A DNA stretch of 64,000 nucleotides, taken from positions 558,001 through 622,000 of the forward strand of contig NZ_LT703001.1 of NCBI RefSeq assembly GCF_900149705.1, read 5' to 3'. A program made the position numbers and the translations under genes. The first letter of the stretch is position 1; every line of letters begins with the position of its first letter. The notes under the pieces were generated by a model. It was not told the origin of the DNA, did not search any database, and was given only the letters and a program-made list of their open reading frames with translations. This document shows, one piece after another, positions 25,106 to 34,391 of this stretch. Source of the DNA: Sphingorhabdus sp. Alg231-15. Lineage in GTDB: Bacteria; Pseudomonadota; Alphaproteobacteria; Sphingomonadales; Sphingomonadaceae.

Positions 25106-25128
25106 GGGTTGACTTTCCCAACGGATGC
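25101..25128 (-). promoter_or_regulatory. Candidate ECF sigma promoter for the fasciclin gene
   Basis: Minus-strand GCATCC (25128-25123), a 16-base spacer, then CGTAAC (25106-25101), just upstream of the fasciclin gene and downstream of the anti-sigma stop. Spacing and GC-rich -35/-10 style fit ECF promoters. Assignment to the neighbouring SigK-like factor is inference. Confidence 0.4.
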
Positions 25129-25136
25129 AAAAAAGT

Positions 25137-25838
25137 TCAGATAATTGTTATTTTGCCGGTAGCTACTGGTTCACCGGTGGGTTTGGCATGGGGTATTTCA
25201 GAGGGAGGTTCCATTGAAAGTTGCAATGTGGCCGCGGAGTTGATCAGTTTGCGGTGGTCGCTGGGGACAGTCATGGCGCTGATGCCGTCGCGGCCGATTT
25301 GGCCCAGGGAGCGGGGCACGCCGTCTTTGCCGACAACCCACAGTTCCGGGGCAGTTTCGGTTTCTGGCATGCCGTTTACATCGACCCGCATTTCGGCAGT
25401 TTCGGGGTTGTATGATACGGCGAGAACGAGGCCTTCAATGTTGCCGGTTAGTTGCGCAACCGCTACAGATTGGGGCTCGGAAGTTGGCGCAAAGGGGCCT
25501 GGACCGACAATGAGTGCGAGCGCCAGACAGGCGGCCAGTGCGCCCGAGACAATCGCTCCGGTGCGCCAGCGTTTCATCTGAACCACATCGCCACCTGACG
25601 ATCCGTTATCCAGACGATCTTCTATACTCGCCCAGACAGACGCCGCTGGCTCCGCGTCCTTAAATTCCTGAAACAATGGATCGACCCGTTGATTCCAATC
25701 ATCAACATATTGCGCAAACTTCGGATCGGACAATTGCTTCCGAAGCGCCACGGCCTTCTCATCACCATCGAGCAGCCCTAGCACCAATTCAGCAGCCAGC
25801 GCTTCATCATCTTTCTGAGGCTCCGTTTCTTCAACCAT
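25137..25838 (-). CDS. Anti-sigma factor, RskA/anti-sigma-K family
   Basis: 233 aa. A cytosolic N-terminal segment (about 1-85) that should bind the sigma factor, one membrane helix (AIVSGALAACLALALIVGP, near residues 93-111), and a periplasmic RskA-like domain with PELWVVGKDGVPRSLGQI. It holds the ECF sigma inactive at the membrane. It overlaps the sigma gene by 8 bases, so the two proteins are translationally coupled. No zinc-binding HxxxCxxC motif is seen at the N-terminus. Confidence 0.93.
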   Translation of the reverse strand: MVEETEPQKDDEALAAELVLGLLDGDEKAVALRKQLSDPKFAQYVDDWNQRVDPLFQEFKDAEPAASVWASIEDRLDNGSSGGDVVQMKRWRTGAIVSGALAACLALALIVGPGPFAPTSEPQSVAVAQLTGNIEGLVLAVSYNPETAEMRVDVNGMPETETAPELWVVGKDGVPRSLGQIGRDGISAMTVPSDHRKLINSAATLQLSMEPPSEIPHAKPTGEPVATGKITII

Positions 25839-26400
25839 CGTCCATGCAATCCTTCAGGCGCTTCAATCCCCGGCGAACCCAGCTTTTGACCGTCCCCAGA
25901 GGCGTATCCAGTTTCTGCGCCAACTCGTTATAACTATGCCCTTCAAAGAAAGCCGTACGGATAACATTACGCTGCCGTGCTTCCAGACTATCGAGGCATT
26001 TGTTCAAAATATCCGAACCTTCCTGTTTTTCCAGCCTCTCCAATGCACTTTGCTCATCCGCCGCCATATCCTTTATGGCGTCCTCCGAAACCATAACCCT
26101 GGTACCGCCTGATCGTTTCCGGTCAATCGCGGTGTTGCGGGCTATCGTCGCCAGCCAGGTTATCGGACTGGCCCGCTGTGCATCAAACCGCCCGGCATTA
26201 CGCCAGACTTTAACATAAGCGTCCTGCAGCGCATCTTCCGATGCTTGGCGATCATTTAAGATACGAAGGCAAACGCCAAAAAGTTTCGCCGATGTGAGAT
26301 TATATATATCTTGAAACGCCTGACGGTCACCACCGGCGGCCTGACCGATCAAGGCAGATAGTTGTGCGCGAGCGCGATCTGTTTCATTGGATTGGGGCAT
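25831..26400 (-). CDS. ECF sigma factor, SigK-like
   Basis: 189 aa. Sigma region 2 (FQDIYNLTSAKLFGVC to TWLATIARNTAIDRKR) and region 4 (LEARQRNVIRTAFFEGHSY to GTVKSWVRRGLKRLKDC) are both complete; region 3 is absent as in all ECF factors. Followed by its anti-sigma gene (8-base overlap) and the fasciclin gene. Typical stimulus for related sets is envelope or oxidative stress; none can be read here. Confidence 0.94.
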   Translation of the reverse strand: MPQSNETDRARAQLSALIGQAAGGDRQAFQDIYNLTSAKLFGVCLRILNDRQASEDALQDAYVKVWRNAGRFDAQRASPITWLATIARNTAIDRKRSGGTRVMVSEDAIKDMAADEQSALERLEKQEGSDILNKCLDSLEARQRNVIRTAFFEGHSYNELAQKLDTPLGTVKSWVRRGLKRLKDCMDDG

Positions 26401-26438
26401 ATTCTCCGTCGCAGAGACTATGACAATCTACCAAAGTT

Positions 26439-27419
26439 TCAAGCACCTATTATCCGGGCAAACCGTTCCGGATCGACATTGCCCCCCGAAATTGTAATCG
26501 CGGTTCGGTCGGTTACAGGAGCCTTACCTGACAAAATTGCAGCCAAAGCAACCGCTCCACCCGGTTCGACAACCAGACGCAACTTTTTAAACGCAACCCG
26601 CATCGCGTGATGCACTTCCGCCTTGGTCACAAACACAGCATTGGCGTTACGCGCCTTCAAAACATCAAAGGTCAGCGGTGAAACCAAAAGCGTCTGCAGG
26701 GCATCACATTCTGTGGGCGGCGGATTTTCCTGCACTGGCACGATTCTGCCGCCTTCCAGTGACCGTTTCATGTCATCCCAACCCTCTGGCTCGACCACTG
26801 TGAGATCAGCCTCGGGATTGACTAGTGAAATGCCGGAAGCCAGCCCGCCGCCGCCACAGCAGGCCACCAGGTGATCGGGCGGCCCACCCGCCTGCGCAAT
26901 CATCTGTTCCCGAATTTCGACACCAGTGCTGCCCTGCCCTTCAATAATCCACGGATCATCAAAGCTGGGAACCACAACCGCGCCACTTTCGCCGGCCATT
27001 TCTGCCGCCAGTTCTTCCCGGGAATCAGCAAGACGATCATAGGTGATCACCTCTGCGCCCAGCTTCTTTGTATTCTCCAGCTTCGCCAGCGGTGCATCGG
27101 CAGGCATGATGATGGTCGCCCTGACCCCAAGGCGATGCGCTGCCCAGGCCACGCCCTGCGCATGATTACCGCTGGAAAAGGCCACCACGCCGCACTTGCG
27201 TTGCTCTTCACTGAGATCGGTCAGACGGTGCCAGCCACCGCGTATCTTGAAGGCCCCGATAGGTTGCAGGCTTTCCGCCTTGCACCAGATAGTCTTGCCG
27301 TCGACAGTCAAAGGCAATAGCGGCGTTTTGGGAAGAATATCGGCAACTTTTCCAGCGGCCCGTTCAACCCCCGCTGCACTTGGTTTGCGGGTCGGGTCCA
27401 AAAGTAATTGCTCTGTCAT
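26439..27419 (-). CDS. PLP-dependent threonine/serine dehydratase family protein
   Basis: 326 aa, fold-type II PLP enzyme. The PLP-binding Lys is in PIGAFKIRGG, the Asn loop is SSGNHAQG, and the glycine-rich phosphate loop is ACCGGGGLASGISL. There is no C-terminal ACT regulatory domain, so it resembles catabolic threonine dehydratase or serine racemase/dehydratase rather than IlvA. Substrate is uncertain. It is upstream of the sigma genes on the same strand and divergent from the polyamine genes. Confidence 0.9.
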   Translation of the reverse strand: MTEQLLLDPTRKPSAAGVERAAGKVADILPKTPLLPLTVDGKTIWCKAESLQPIGAFKIRGGWHRLTDLSEEQRKCGVVAFSSGNHAQGVAWAAHRLGVRATIIMPADAPLAKLENTKKLGAEVITYDRLADSREELAAEMAGESGAVVVPSFDDPWIIEGQGSTGVEIREQMIAQAGGPPDHLVACCGGGGLASGISLVNPEADLTVVEPEGWDDMKRSLEGGRIVPVQENPPPTECDALQTLLVSPLTFDVLKARNANAVFVTKAEVHHAMRVAFKKLRLVVEPGGAVALAAILSGKAPVTDRTAITISGGNVDPERFARIIGA

Positions 27420-27472
27420 GGCGTCCTTCTATATGCGGTTAAACGATTCCTCTAGCGAAATGAGTGGATAAT

Positions 27473-28690
27473 ATGAGCAAGCTTCTGGTGATTGGTGCAG
27501 GCGGTGTCAGTTCGGTCGCCGTGCACAAGATGGCGCAGCTGATAGCGGCAAATACAGGTCCGTTTTCAGAGATATTTCTGGCCAGTCGCACGCTGTCCAA
27601 ATGTGAAGCCATTGCCGCGTCCGTGAAAGAACGCACTGGCGTGGCTATCGAAACTGCACAAATTGATGCTGATGACGTGCCCGCCATGTCCGCGCTTATC
27701 GAAAAGGTACAGCCTGCCTTGGTCGTCAATCTGGCACTGCCTTATCAGGATTTGCCGATCATGGACGCATGCCTCGCGACAAAGACCGACTATCTCGACA
27801 CCGCCAATTACGAACCGCGCGATGAAGCCAAGTTCGAATATAAATGGCAATGGGATTATCAGGATCGTTTCAAGGATGCCGGTATCATGGCGTTGCTAGG
27901 GTCGGGCTTTGACCCCGGCGTAACCTCCATATTCACTTCATGGCTCAAGAAGCACCATTTCGATCGGATCGACACGGTCGACATATTGGATTGCAATGGC
28001 GGTGATCATGGCCAGCATTTCGCTACCAACTTCAATCCCGAAATCAATATCCGCGAAGTGACCGCTCCTGCCCGTCATTGGCAAAATGGCGAATGGGTTG
28101 AGACCCCTGCCCTGTCACATAAGCAGGAATTTGATTTTGAGGCTGTCGGCCCGAAAAACATGTATCTGATGTATCATGAGGAGATTGAATCCCTCAAAAC
28201 CCACATTCCCGAAATCAAACGAATCCGGTTCTGGATGACCTTTGGCGATGCCTATCTCACCCATCTTGAAGTGTTGCAGAATGTCGGCATGACCCGGATT
28301 GATCCGGTAATCTATGAAGGCCGTGAAATCATTCCGCTGCAATTCCTGAAAGCGGTCCTGCCTGAACCGGCCAGCCTTGGTGAAACAACCAAAGGCAATA
28401 CCAATATCGGGGTGATTGCGACGGGCGAAAAAGACGGCGTCCAGAAAACGCTCTATGTCAAAAATATCTGCAGCCACGAAGCGGCGTTTGAAGAAACTGG
28501 CAATCAGGGTGTGAGCTACACCACTGGCGTACCGGCGATGATCGGCTCAGCTCTGATGCTATCCGGCAAATGGGCCGGTGATGGTGTCTTCAATATGGAA
28601 GAATTTGATCCTGATCCGTTTATGGAAATGCTGAACGAGCATGGCTTGCCATGGACGCTGGAAGAGCTCGACGGGCCTTTAGCGTTTTAA
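27473..28690 (+). CDS. Carboxynorspermidine/carboxyspermidine dehydrogenase (saccharopine dehydrogenase family)
   Basis: 405 aa from ATG 27473; a GTG at 27464 is also in frame. Rossmann NAD(P) site at the start (KLLVIGAGGVSSVAVHKMAQL), then conserved LALPYQDLPIMDACL and LGSGFDPGVTSIFTSW. This enzyme condenses a diamine with aspartate semialdehyde to the carboxy-polyamine. The stop abuts the ATG of the decarboxylase gene, so they form an operon. Its role, rather than lysine metabolism, is set by that partner. Confidence 0.92.
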   Translation: MSKLLVIGAGGVSSVAVHKMAQLIAANTGPFSEIFLASRTLSKCEAIAASVKERTGVAIETAQIDADDVPAMSALIEKVQPALVVNLALPYQDLPIMDACLATKTDYLDTANYEPRDEAKFEYKWQWDYQDRFKDAGIMALLGSGFDPGVTSIFTSWLKKHHFDRIDTVDILDCNGGDHGQHFATNFNPEINIREVTAPARHWQNGEWVETPALSHKQEFDFEAVGPKNMYLMYHEEIESLKTHIPEIKRIRFWMTFGDAYLTHLEVLQNVGMTRIDPVIYEGREIIPLQFLKAVLPEPASLGETTKGNTNIGVIATGEKDGVQKTLYVKNICSHEAAFEETGNQGVSYTTGVPAMIGSALMLSGKWAGDGVFNMEEFDPDPFMEMLNEHGLPWTLEELDGPLAF

Positions 28691-29854
28691 ATGGAAACCA
28701 AAGCAGGCGATCCCGGCGCATTTGCGCATTTTGATCTGAAGCGGGTCCCCTCTCCTGCCTTTGTGGTGGATGAAACTGCGGTTCGTCGGAACCTTGAAAT
28801 ATTAGCCGATATAAAGGCGCGATCCGGTGCTAAAGTCCTGCTTGCACTCAAAGCGTTTTCCATGTGGTCCCTTGCACCGTTGATAGATCAATATCTTGAC
28901 GGCTTTTGTGCATCGGGACTTTGGGAAGCGAAGCTGGCCAAAGAGCAATTTAATGGTTCTATCAGCACTTATTCCCCGGCCTATAAAGCTGATGATCTTG
29001 CCGAGATTGCTACCCTGTCCGATCATGTCACTTTCAACAATCCGGCGCAGATTGAAAGATGGAAAAGTGAAGCCGATTTAGGTCTCGATGACTGCGGCAT
29101 TGGTCTGCGCTTAAATCCTGAAATTGCGCTGGGTGAAACACCAAAATATGACCCCAGCCAGCAGCATAGCCGATTGGGTTTTCCGGTTTCACAGCTAGAA
29201 CCCGGTCATTTCAATGCTATTTCCGGTGTGCATTTTCATAATCTGTGTGAACAGAATTTCGATGCCTTGGAGCAAACTTGGGCCAAGATCGAACCGCAAA
29301 TCGCGCCCCATTTCGACAAGCTCAAATGGATCAATCTGGGCGGCGGTCATCATATCACGCGGGATGATTATGATCGTGAGGCACTGGTACAATTCCTTTC
29401 CGACCTCAAGGCCAAATCAGGCTGCGATATCTATCTTGAACCGGGCGAAGCGGTTGCTCTTGATGCCGGGATATTGGTTGGTGAGATACTGGATGTATTC
29501 GACAACGATATGCCAATCGGTATCACTGACATATCCGCTACCTGTCATATGCCCGATGTCATCGAAGCGCCTTATCGTCCCGCCATGCTGAACGAGCGCG
29601 AGGACGGAAATACAATAAGGCTGGGCGGACCGAGTTGTCTCGCTGGCGATATTATCGGCGACTATCAGCTACCGGAGCCTGCGGATATTGGTCAGAGGAT
29701 CGCATTTCTCGATCAGGCCCATTATTCGATGGTCAAGACCAACACTTTTAATGGGGTACCGCTGCCCTCCATCTGGCTGTGGAACAGCGAAACCGATGAA
29801 TTGCGTTGCGTGAAGCAGTTTGACTGGACCGAGTTTCGGGATCGGCTGAGCTAA
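28691..29854 (+). CDS. nspC: Carboxynorspermidine decarboxylase
   Basis: 387 aa, alanine-racemase-fold PLP decarboxylase. PLP-Lys region VLLALKAFSMWSL, SGVHFHNLCEQ, INLGGGHHITR and LEPGEAVALDAG; near the C-terminus GPSCLAGDIIGDY carries the active-site Cys. It removes the carboxyl group made by the preceding dehydrogenase, giving spermidine or norspermidine. The start follows the preceding stop with no gap. Norspermidine or spermidine can affect biofilm in other bacteria, but no link to the EPS locus is shown. Confidence 0.93.
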   Translation: METKAGDPGAFAHFDLKRVPSPAFVVDETAVRRNLEILADIKARSGAKVLLALKAFSMWSLAPLIDQYLDGFCASGLWEAKLAKEQFNGSISTYSPAYKADDLAEIATLSDHVTFNNPAQIERWKSEADLGLDDCGIGLRLNPEIALGETPKYDPSQQHSRLGFPVSQLEPGHFNAISGVHFHNLCEQNFDALEQTWAKIEPQIAPHFDKLKWINLGGGHHITRDDYDREALVQFLSDLKAKSGCDIYLEPGEAVALDAGILVGEILDVFDNDMPIGITDISATCHMPDVIEAPYRPAMLNEREDGNTIRLGGPSCLAGDIIGDYQLPEPADIGQRIAFLDQAHYSMVKTNTFNGVPLPSIWLWNSETDELRCVKQFDWTEFRDRLS

Positions 29855-30027
29855 TTTCCAGCATAAATTGCTGCATCGCAATAAATCTCCGCATTTGTGC
29901 CATATTTATCAGCCATAGGCACTTTACAGATTGCCAAAGCGGCCATATAGCCGCCTCCGCTGCCCCATGGCACTTGTGATTCCGCAAGGCAGCTCAATCG
30001 ATCTTAAAATCTAGGGGGTCCCTTGAG

Positions 30028-31227
30028 TTGCACAATTTCCATGATGCGCAGGAGCTGACGAAGGCTCTTTGCCCCGACATTCCAGTATTACTGAACCGCC
30101 CGCACGCTGCGCGGCGCGCGGCGCGTTACTTTGTCGAGCAATTTCCCGGCAAGTCGCTTTACGCCGTTAAGGCAAACCCCTCGCCTGCCCTTTTGCGGTT
30201 GTTGTTCAGTGAAGGCGTGACCCATTATGATGTCGCGTCAATTGAAGAGGTGCGCCTGGTTCACAGCACGCTGCCCGAAGCGATTTTGTGCTTCATGCAT
30301 CCAATCAAGTCCGAAGCGGTAATCCGCGAAGCCTATCATGATCACGGTGTACGAGTGTTCTCGCTCGATTCCATCGAAGAGCTTGATAAGATTGAGCGAG
30401 CGACCAATGGCGCAGAAGATTTGACGCTTTTTGTGCGGATCAAAGTTGCATCAGAATTTGCGCAGATCAGCCTCGCATCCAAATTTGGCATTGATGTTGA
30501 TGATTCCGCCATTCTCTTGCAGCGCGCGCGTCAGGCTGCTGACCAGTTCGGCATATGTTTCCACGTCGGCAGTCAGGCAATGACTCCGCTTGCCTATGTC
30601 CATGCACTGGAACGCGTTCGGACTGCGATTGTTGAGGCGTCTGTCACCGTGGACATTGTCAATGTCGGGGGCGGTTTTCCATCCATCTATCCCGACATGG
30701 CCCCGCCATCGCTCAATCACTATTTCAGCGCGATTGACCGGACGTTTGAAGATTTGCCAATCAGCTATTCCGCGGAACTCTGGTGTGAGCCGGGTCGCGC
30801 GCTGGCAGCGGAATATAATTCACTTATCGTCAAGGTCGAACAACGCCGCGGCGACGAGTTGTACATCAACGATGGTGCATATGGCACATTGTTTGATGCC
30901 GCGCATATTGGCTGGCGCTTTCCGGTGCAGTTGCTTGGCGAAGGAGCAAACGAAGCGGCATTGACCGAATATAGTTTCTATGGCCCCACCTGCGACGATA
31001 TGGATCATATGGCCGGACCATTTGTGCTGCCCGAAGACGTGAAAGCGGGCGATTATATCGAGATCGGTATGCTGGGCGCTTATGGATCGGCGATGCGGAC
31101 CAAGTTTAACGGTTATGGATCGATCGATGATTATGATGTCGCGGATGAACCCATGTCCAGCGTCTATGTCGGCGATAATCTCGATCGGACTGATCATGAA
31201 AATGTGGTGTCTTTCCCCGGCGCATAG
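30028..31227 (+). CDS. Ornithine/lysine-type decarboxylase (alanine-racemase fold)
   Basis: 399 aa. PLP-Lys region KSLYAVKANPSPALLR, HVGSQ, VNVGGGFPSIYPD, WCEPGRAL and the active-site Cys in FYGPTCDDMDHM. This is the eukaryote-like ornithine decarboxylase group found in alphaproteobacteria, which makes putrescine from ornithine. The frame has only a TTG (30028) at the expected N-terminus, with CTAGGGGG upstream, so a rare start is proposed. It would supply diamine to the two preceding polyamine genes, 173 bases upstream. The gap 29855-30027 shows nothing else. Confidence 0.9.
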   Translation: MHNFHDAQELTKALCPDIPVLLNRPHAARRAARYFVEQFPGKSLYAVKANPSPALLRLLFSEGVTHYDVASIEEVRLVHSTLPEAILCFMHPIKSEAVIREAYHDHGVRVFSLDSIEELDKIERATNGAEDLTLFVRIKVASEFAQISLASKFGIDVDDSAILLQRARQAADQFGICFHVGSQAMTPLAYVHALERVRTAIVEASVTVDIVNVGGGFPSIYPDMAPPSLNHYFSAIDRTFEDLPISYSAELWCEPGRALAAEYNSLIVKVEQRRGDELYINDGAYGTLFDAAHIGWRFPVQLLGEGANEAALTEYSFYGPTCDDMDHMAGPFVLPEDVKAGDYIEIGMLGAYGSAMRTKFNGYGSIDDYDVADEPMSSVYVGDNLDRTDHENVVSFPGA

Positions 31228-31297
31228 CGACCGTTTAAGTTGCGTTTGACAATTTACAATATGTGACGCAGGTTCCGCCCATATTTGGGAGGATATC

Positions 31298-31726
31298 ATG
31301 AGCACTGCAATTTTGGCGCCAGCGGCCCTGCTGGTCATCTGGTCAATCATCATGCTGTTCTGGATGGCCGGCACGCGGCTTCCTGCGGCCAAGAAAATGG
31401 GATTGGATATAACCGCGAAGCCCGGTGGGCGCGGGCCTGACATCGATCCCAACATGCCCGACAAAGTCGCATGGAAGTCCCACAATTACACCCATTTGAT
31501 GGAGCAACCGACTCTATTTTACGCCACCGTCATCATCCTGGCGATCGCCGAGGCAGGAACCGGGATCAACCTGTGGCTGGCATGGGCTTATGTTTTGCTG
31601 CGGATTGCTCACAGCATCTGGCAGGCGACGGTCAATCTCGTCAATGTTCGCTTTTTGCTGTTCGTGGCATCGACCATCTGTCTGCTGATCATGGCTATGA
31701 ATGCGTTTTTCACGACTTTTGTTTGA
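31298..31726 (+). CDS. MAPEG family membrane protein
   Basis: 142 aa, four predicted membrane helices. Family features: a polar loop with WKSHNYTHLMEQPTLFYA and WAYVLLRIAHSIWQ. MAPEG proteins include glutathione-dependent enzymes; a catalytic function here is not proven. The next gene is a close tandem paralogue, 30 bases downstream. A GGGAGG ribosome-binding site precedes the ATG. Confidence 0.88.
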   Translation: MSTAILAPAALLVIWSIIMLFWMAGTRLPAAKKMGLDITAKPGGRGPDIDPNMPDKVAWKSHNYTHLMEQPTLFYATVIILAIAEAGTGINLWLAWAYVLLRIAHSIWQATVNLVNVRFLLFVASTICLLIMAMNAFFTTFV

Positions 31727-31756
31727 TTTTTATCTGATTTTTTTGGGGGAATAATA

Positions 31757-32191
31757 ATGGAAAATAGTCCTATCTTACAGCCGGTTGTGGCGCTCATATT
31801 GTGGACGATGCTGATATGGCTGTGGATGTATGCCACGCGTCTACCAGCGATGAGCAAGGCGAAGGTTGATCCCGACAAACTGAGCCGCGAATCCACCGCT
31901 GGTGGTCTGGACGCCCTGCTGCCACCGGAAGTGCAGTGGAAGGCGCATAATTATAATCACCTGCTCACCGAACCGACACTATTCTATGCTGTGTGTATCG
32001 TGTTGGCGATTGTCGGACAAGGAGACGGTCTGAACCTGACCATCGCATGGGCTTATGTTGGTTTGCGCGTCGTGCACAGCCTGATCCAGACGACCGTGAA
32101 CAAGATCTTGTACCGCTTTTTGGTGTTTGCATTGTCCAGCCTGTGTATTATCGCTCTGGCCATCCACGCAGCGCTTGCGGTGTTCCACTAA
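31757..32191 (+). CDS. MAPEG family membrane protein (tandem paralogue)
   Basis: 144 aa, four predicted helices. Aligns with the previous gene throughout: WKAHNYNHLLTEPTLFYAV and IAWAYVGLRVVHSLIQTTVN match its equivalents. The start is preceded by GGGGGAA. Likely a local duplication in the same operon, upstream of the nitrilase by 18 bases. Confidence 0.88.
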   Translation: MENSPILQPVVALILWTMLIWLWMYATRLPAMSKAKVDPDKLSRESTAGGLDALLPPEVQWKAHNYNHLLTEPTLFYAVCIVLAIVGQGDGLNLTIAWAYVGLRVVHSLIQTTVNKILYRFLVFALSSLCIIALAIHAALAVFH

Positions 32192-32209
32192 CCAGAAACG
32201 GTCCATGCC

Positions 32210-33169
32210 ATGCCCAACCTTTTGAATGTCGCAATAGTCCAGGCGGCACCGATCCCCCTGTGCATCGACAAGGGCATCGAACAGGCGGTCAGTCTTAGCC
32301 GTGAGGCCAGCGACCAGGGCGCGCGGATGATTGGCTTTGGCGAGACATTTCTGGGCGGCTATCCGATCTGGCTCGACGAGGCACCGGGGGCTGCGTTGTG
32401 GGACCATCCGGGCAGCAAGGCCTTGCACCGTATCCTCATGGATCAGGCGATCGTCGAGAATGACCCGCGACTGGAGCCGCTGCAAGAGTTGGCCGATGCG
32501 AAGAAGCTCTGCATTTCCATCGGCGTGCATGAACGGTTGCGCTCTAGCCTTTACAATAACCAGATGCTGTTCCGTCCGGACATGCCGGTGCTAAACCATC
32601 GCAAGCTGGTCCCGACCCATGGCGAGCGCCTGATCTGGAACCGTGGTGACGGCTCGACCATTGATGTGCATCAGGCGGACTGGGGCCGCGCGGGGAACCT
32701 GATTTGCTGGGAGCACTGGATGCCGCTCGCCCGCGCCGCGATGCATAACTTGCGCGAAGACGTCCATGTCGCCGCCTGGCCGACGGTAAGAGAAACCTAT
32801 CAGATTGCCTCGCGCCATTATGCCTTTGAAGGCGGATGCCATGTGCTGGCGGCAGGCACATTGCTGCACCGGGATGACTTGCTCGAAGGCCTGAAACAGG
32901 CCGGCGGTAATGCTGAAGCAGAAGCACTGTTCAATGAAATTCCGGATACGCAGCTACAATTTGGGCAAAGCATCATTGTCGCGCCCGATGCGACTGTCCT
33001 GGCAGAAGCGGGCGAACAGGACATGATCCTGACCGCTGAGATCGACCTTGATGCCGGTAAAGAGGCAAAGGCTGCGCTGGATGTTGACGGTCATTACTCC
33101 AGAGCGGACGTGTTTGACCTGACGGTTGATACGCGGTCAAAGGCCGGCGTGAACTGGTCCGAAGACTAG
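32210..33169 (+). CDS. Nitrilase (carbon-nitrogen hydrolase superfamily)
   Basis: 319 aa. The catalytic triad is visible: E45 (IGFGETFLGGYP), K132 (NHRKLVPTHGER) and C166 (LICWEHWMPLARAAM). The CWEH form and LGGYP are typical of true nitrilases, which turn nitriles into acids and ammonia, rather than of amidases or ureidopropionases. Cytoplasmic, normally oligomeric. It follows the tandem MAPEG genes and is convergent with the RNA methyltransferase gene. Natural substrate unknown. Confidence 0.92.
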   Translation: MPNLLNVAIVQAAPIPLCIDKGIEQAVSLSREASDQGARMIGFGETFLGGYPIWLDEAPGAALWDHPGSKALHRILMDQAIVENDPRLEPLQELADAKKLCISIGVHERLRSSLYNNQMLFRPDMPVLNHRKLVPTHGERLIWNRGDGSTIDVHQADWGRAGNLICWEHWMPLARAAMHNLREDVHVAAWPTVRETYQIASRHYAFEGGCHVLAAGTLLHRDDLLEGLKQAGGNAEAEALFNEIPDTQLQFGQSIIVAPDATVLAEAGEQDMILTAEIDLDAGKEAKAALDVDGHYSRADVFDLTVDTRSKAGVNWSED

Positions 33170-33179
33170 AATATCTCGT

Positions 33180-34391
33180 CTATGCCTTGGTAAAGCTGGA
33201 TACCAGCTCCACATGCGTCGACCATAGAAACTGACCCACAGGCCAAAGCGAATCCAGCTTATACCCCGCATCACAAAGTTGCTTCGCATCGCGCGCAAAG
33301 CTTGCGGGATTGCAACTGATGTAGCAAATCTTCGGCACATCCGATTGCGCGATCTGGGCGATCTGATCGCGGGCACCGGCACGGGGAGGATCTAGTATCA
33401 CCGCTCCAAATCGGTTCAATTCCTCCGGACTAAGCGGACGCCGGAACAGATCACGATGCTCCGTGAATATCTGGCGACCGGACAGGTTCGCCGCCATTTT
33501 CAACGCGCCAATTGCGTCACGAGAACCTTCAGCGGCATAGACCTTGTGACTGTCACCAAGTGCAAATGTGAACGTGCCCAGACCAGCAAACAGATCCGCG
33601 ACCAATTTTGTATCACCGATGGTTTCCAGCATAGCAGCGACCAATGCGGCTTTACCGTCACCAGTGGGTTGCAGGAAGCTGTTATGCGGCAAGGCTACCG
33701 CAATGCCGTTAAATGTTACAGTAACCGGCTCCGGTTCCCACTGGGTTTCGGGACCATAACCATTATCGACGGAAAGTCGGGCCAGATTGTTGGCCTGCGC
33801 AAAGGCCGCCAGTGCCTCGCGTTGCTCCAGGCTTTCTGGCTCATAATTTTTGATACAAAGATCGACACCCTGGTCGGACAGGCTCATCTCGACATTCATG
33901 TCATGCTTGCGCCGCGCCACCGATTTCAAAAAACTGCGCAATGGACCAATCACGGCAAAAAGCTCAGGCCGCATGATTTCGCACTGCTTGAGGTCAACAA
34001 TCCGGTGACTACCCGCGCCGCTAAACCCGAGCTTGAAGCTCTTACCCATCATCGCTGCTCGTAAACTGGCTCTAATTCGACTGTGCGGTTTCGATATCTG
34101 CGGCGGATGCAGTATTCCTGCACTAAGCCCCTGCCCCTCCAGCGCATAAGCGACACGATCAATCACAAACTGCGCATAACTCTCGTCATCCAGCTGTTGC
34201 AGGCTACACCCACCGCATTCCTTGAAATGCTGGCAAGGCGGATCGACGTGATGCGGTCCTTTTATCAGGCCACCTTCCTCGTTCAGCCGATCAAACGGTG
34301 CCGAAAAGGCGACGTGGCGGCCATCAGCGGTGACACCGTCGCCTTTGGCCGCGACACGTAAGATAAGATTGGAATCGGTTTCAGTGCTCAT
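33180..34391 (-). CDS. TrmA/RlmC/RlmD-family RNA (uracil-5)-methyltransferase
   Basis: 403 aa from ATG 34391, which overlaps the preceding stop as ATGA; a GTG 6 bases earlier is less likely. N-terminal TRAM-like region, then iron-sulfur cysteines (CQHFKECGGC plus a later Cys), a Rossmann SAM site (LVADLFAGLGTFTFAL), ILDPPRAGARDQI and the catalytic Cys motif ISCNPASFARD. It methylates uridine in rRNA or tRNA; the exact position cannot be told. The operon partner is the NAD(P)HX repair gene. Confidence 0.93.
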   Translation of the reverse strand: MSTETDSNLILRVAAKGDGVTADGRHVAFSAPFDRLNEEGGLIKGPHHVDPPCQHFKECGGCSLQQLDDESYAQFVIDRVAYALEGQGLSAGILHPPQISKPHSRIRASLRAAMMGKSFKLGFSGAGSHRIVDLKQCEIMRPELFAVIGPLRSFLKSVARRKHDMNVEMSLSDQGVDLCIKNYEPESLEQREALAAFAQANNLARLSVDNGYGPETQWEPEPVTVTFNGIAVALPHNSFLQPTGDGKAALVAAMLETIGDTKLVADLFAGLGTFTFALGDSHKVYAAEGSRDAIGALKMAANLSGRQIFTEHRDLFRRPLSPEELNRFGAVILDPPRAGARDQIAQIAQSDVPKICYISCNPASFARDAKQLCDAGYKLDSLWPVGQFLWSTHVELVSSFTKA

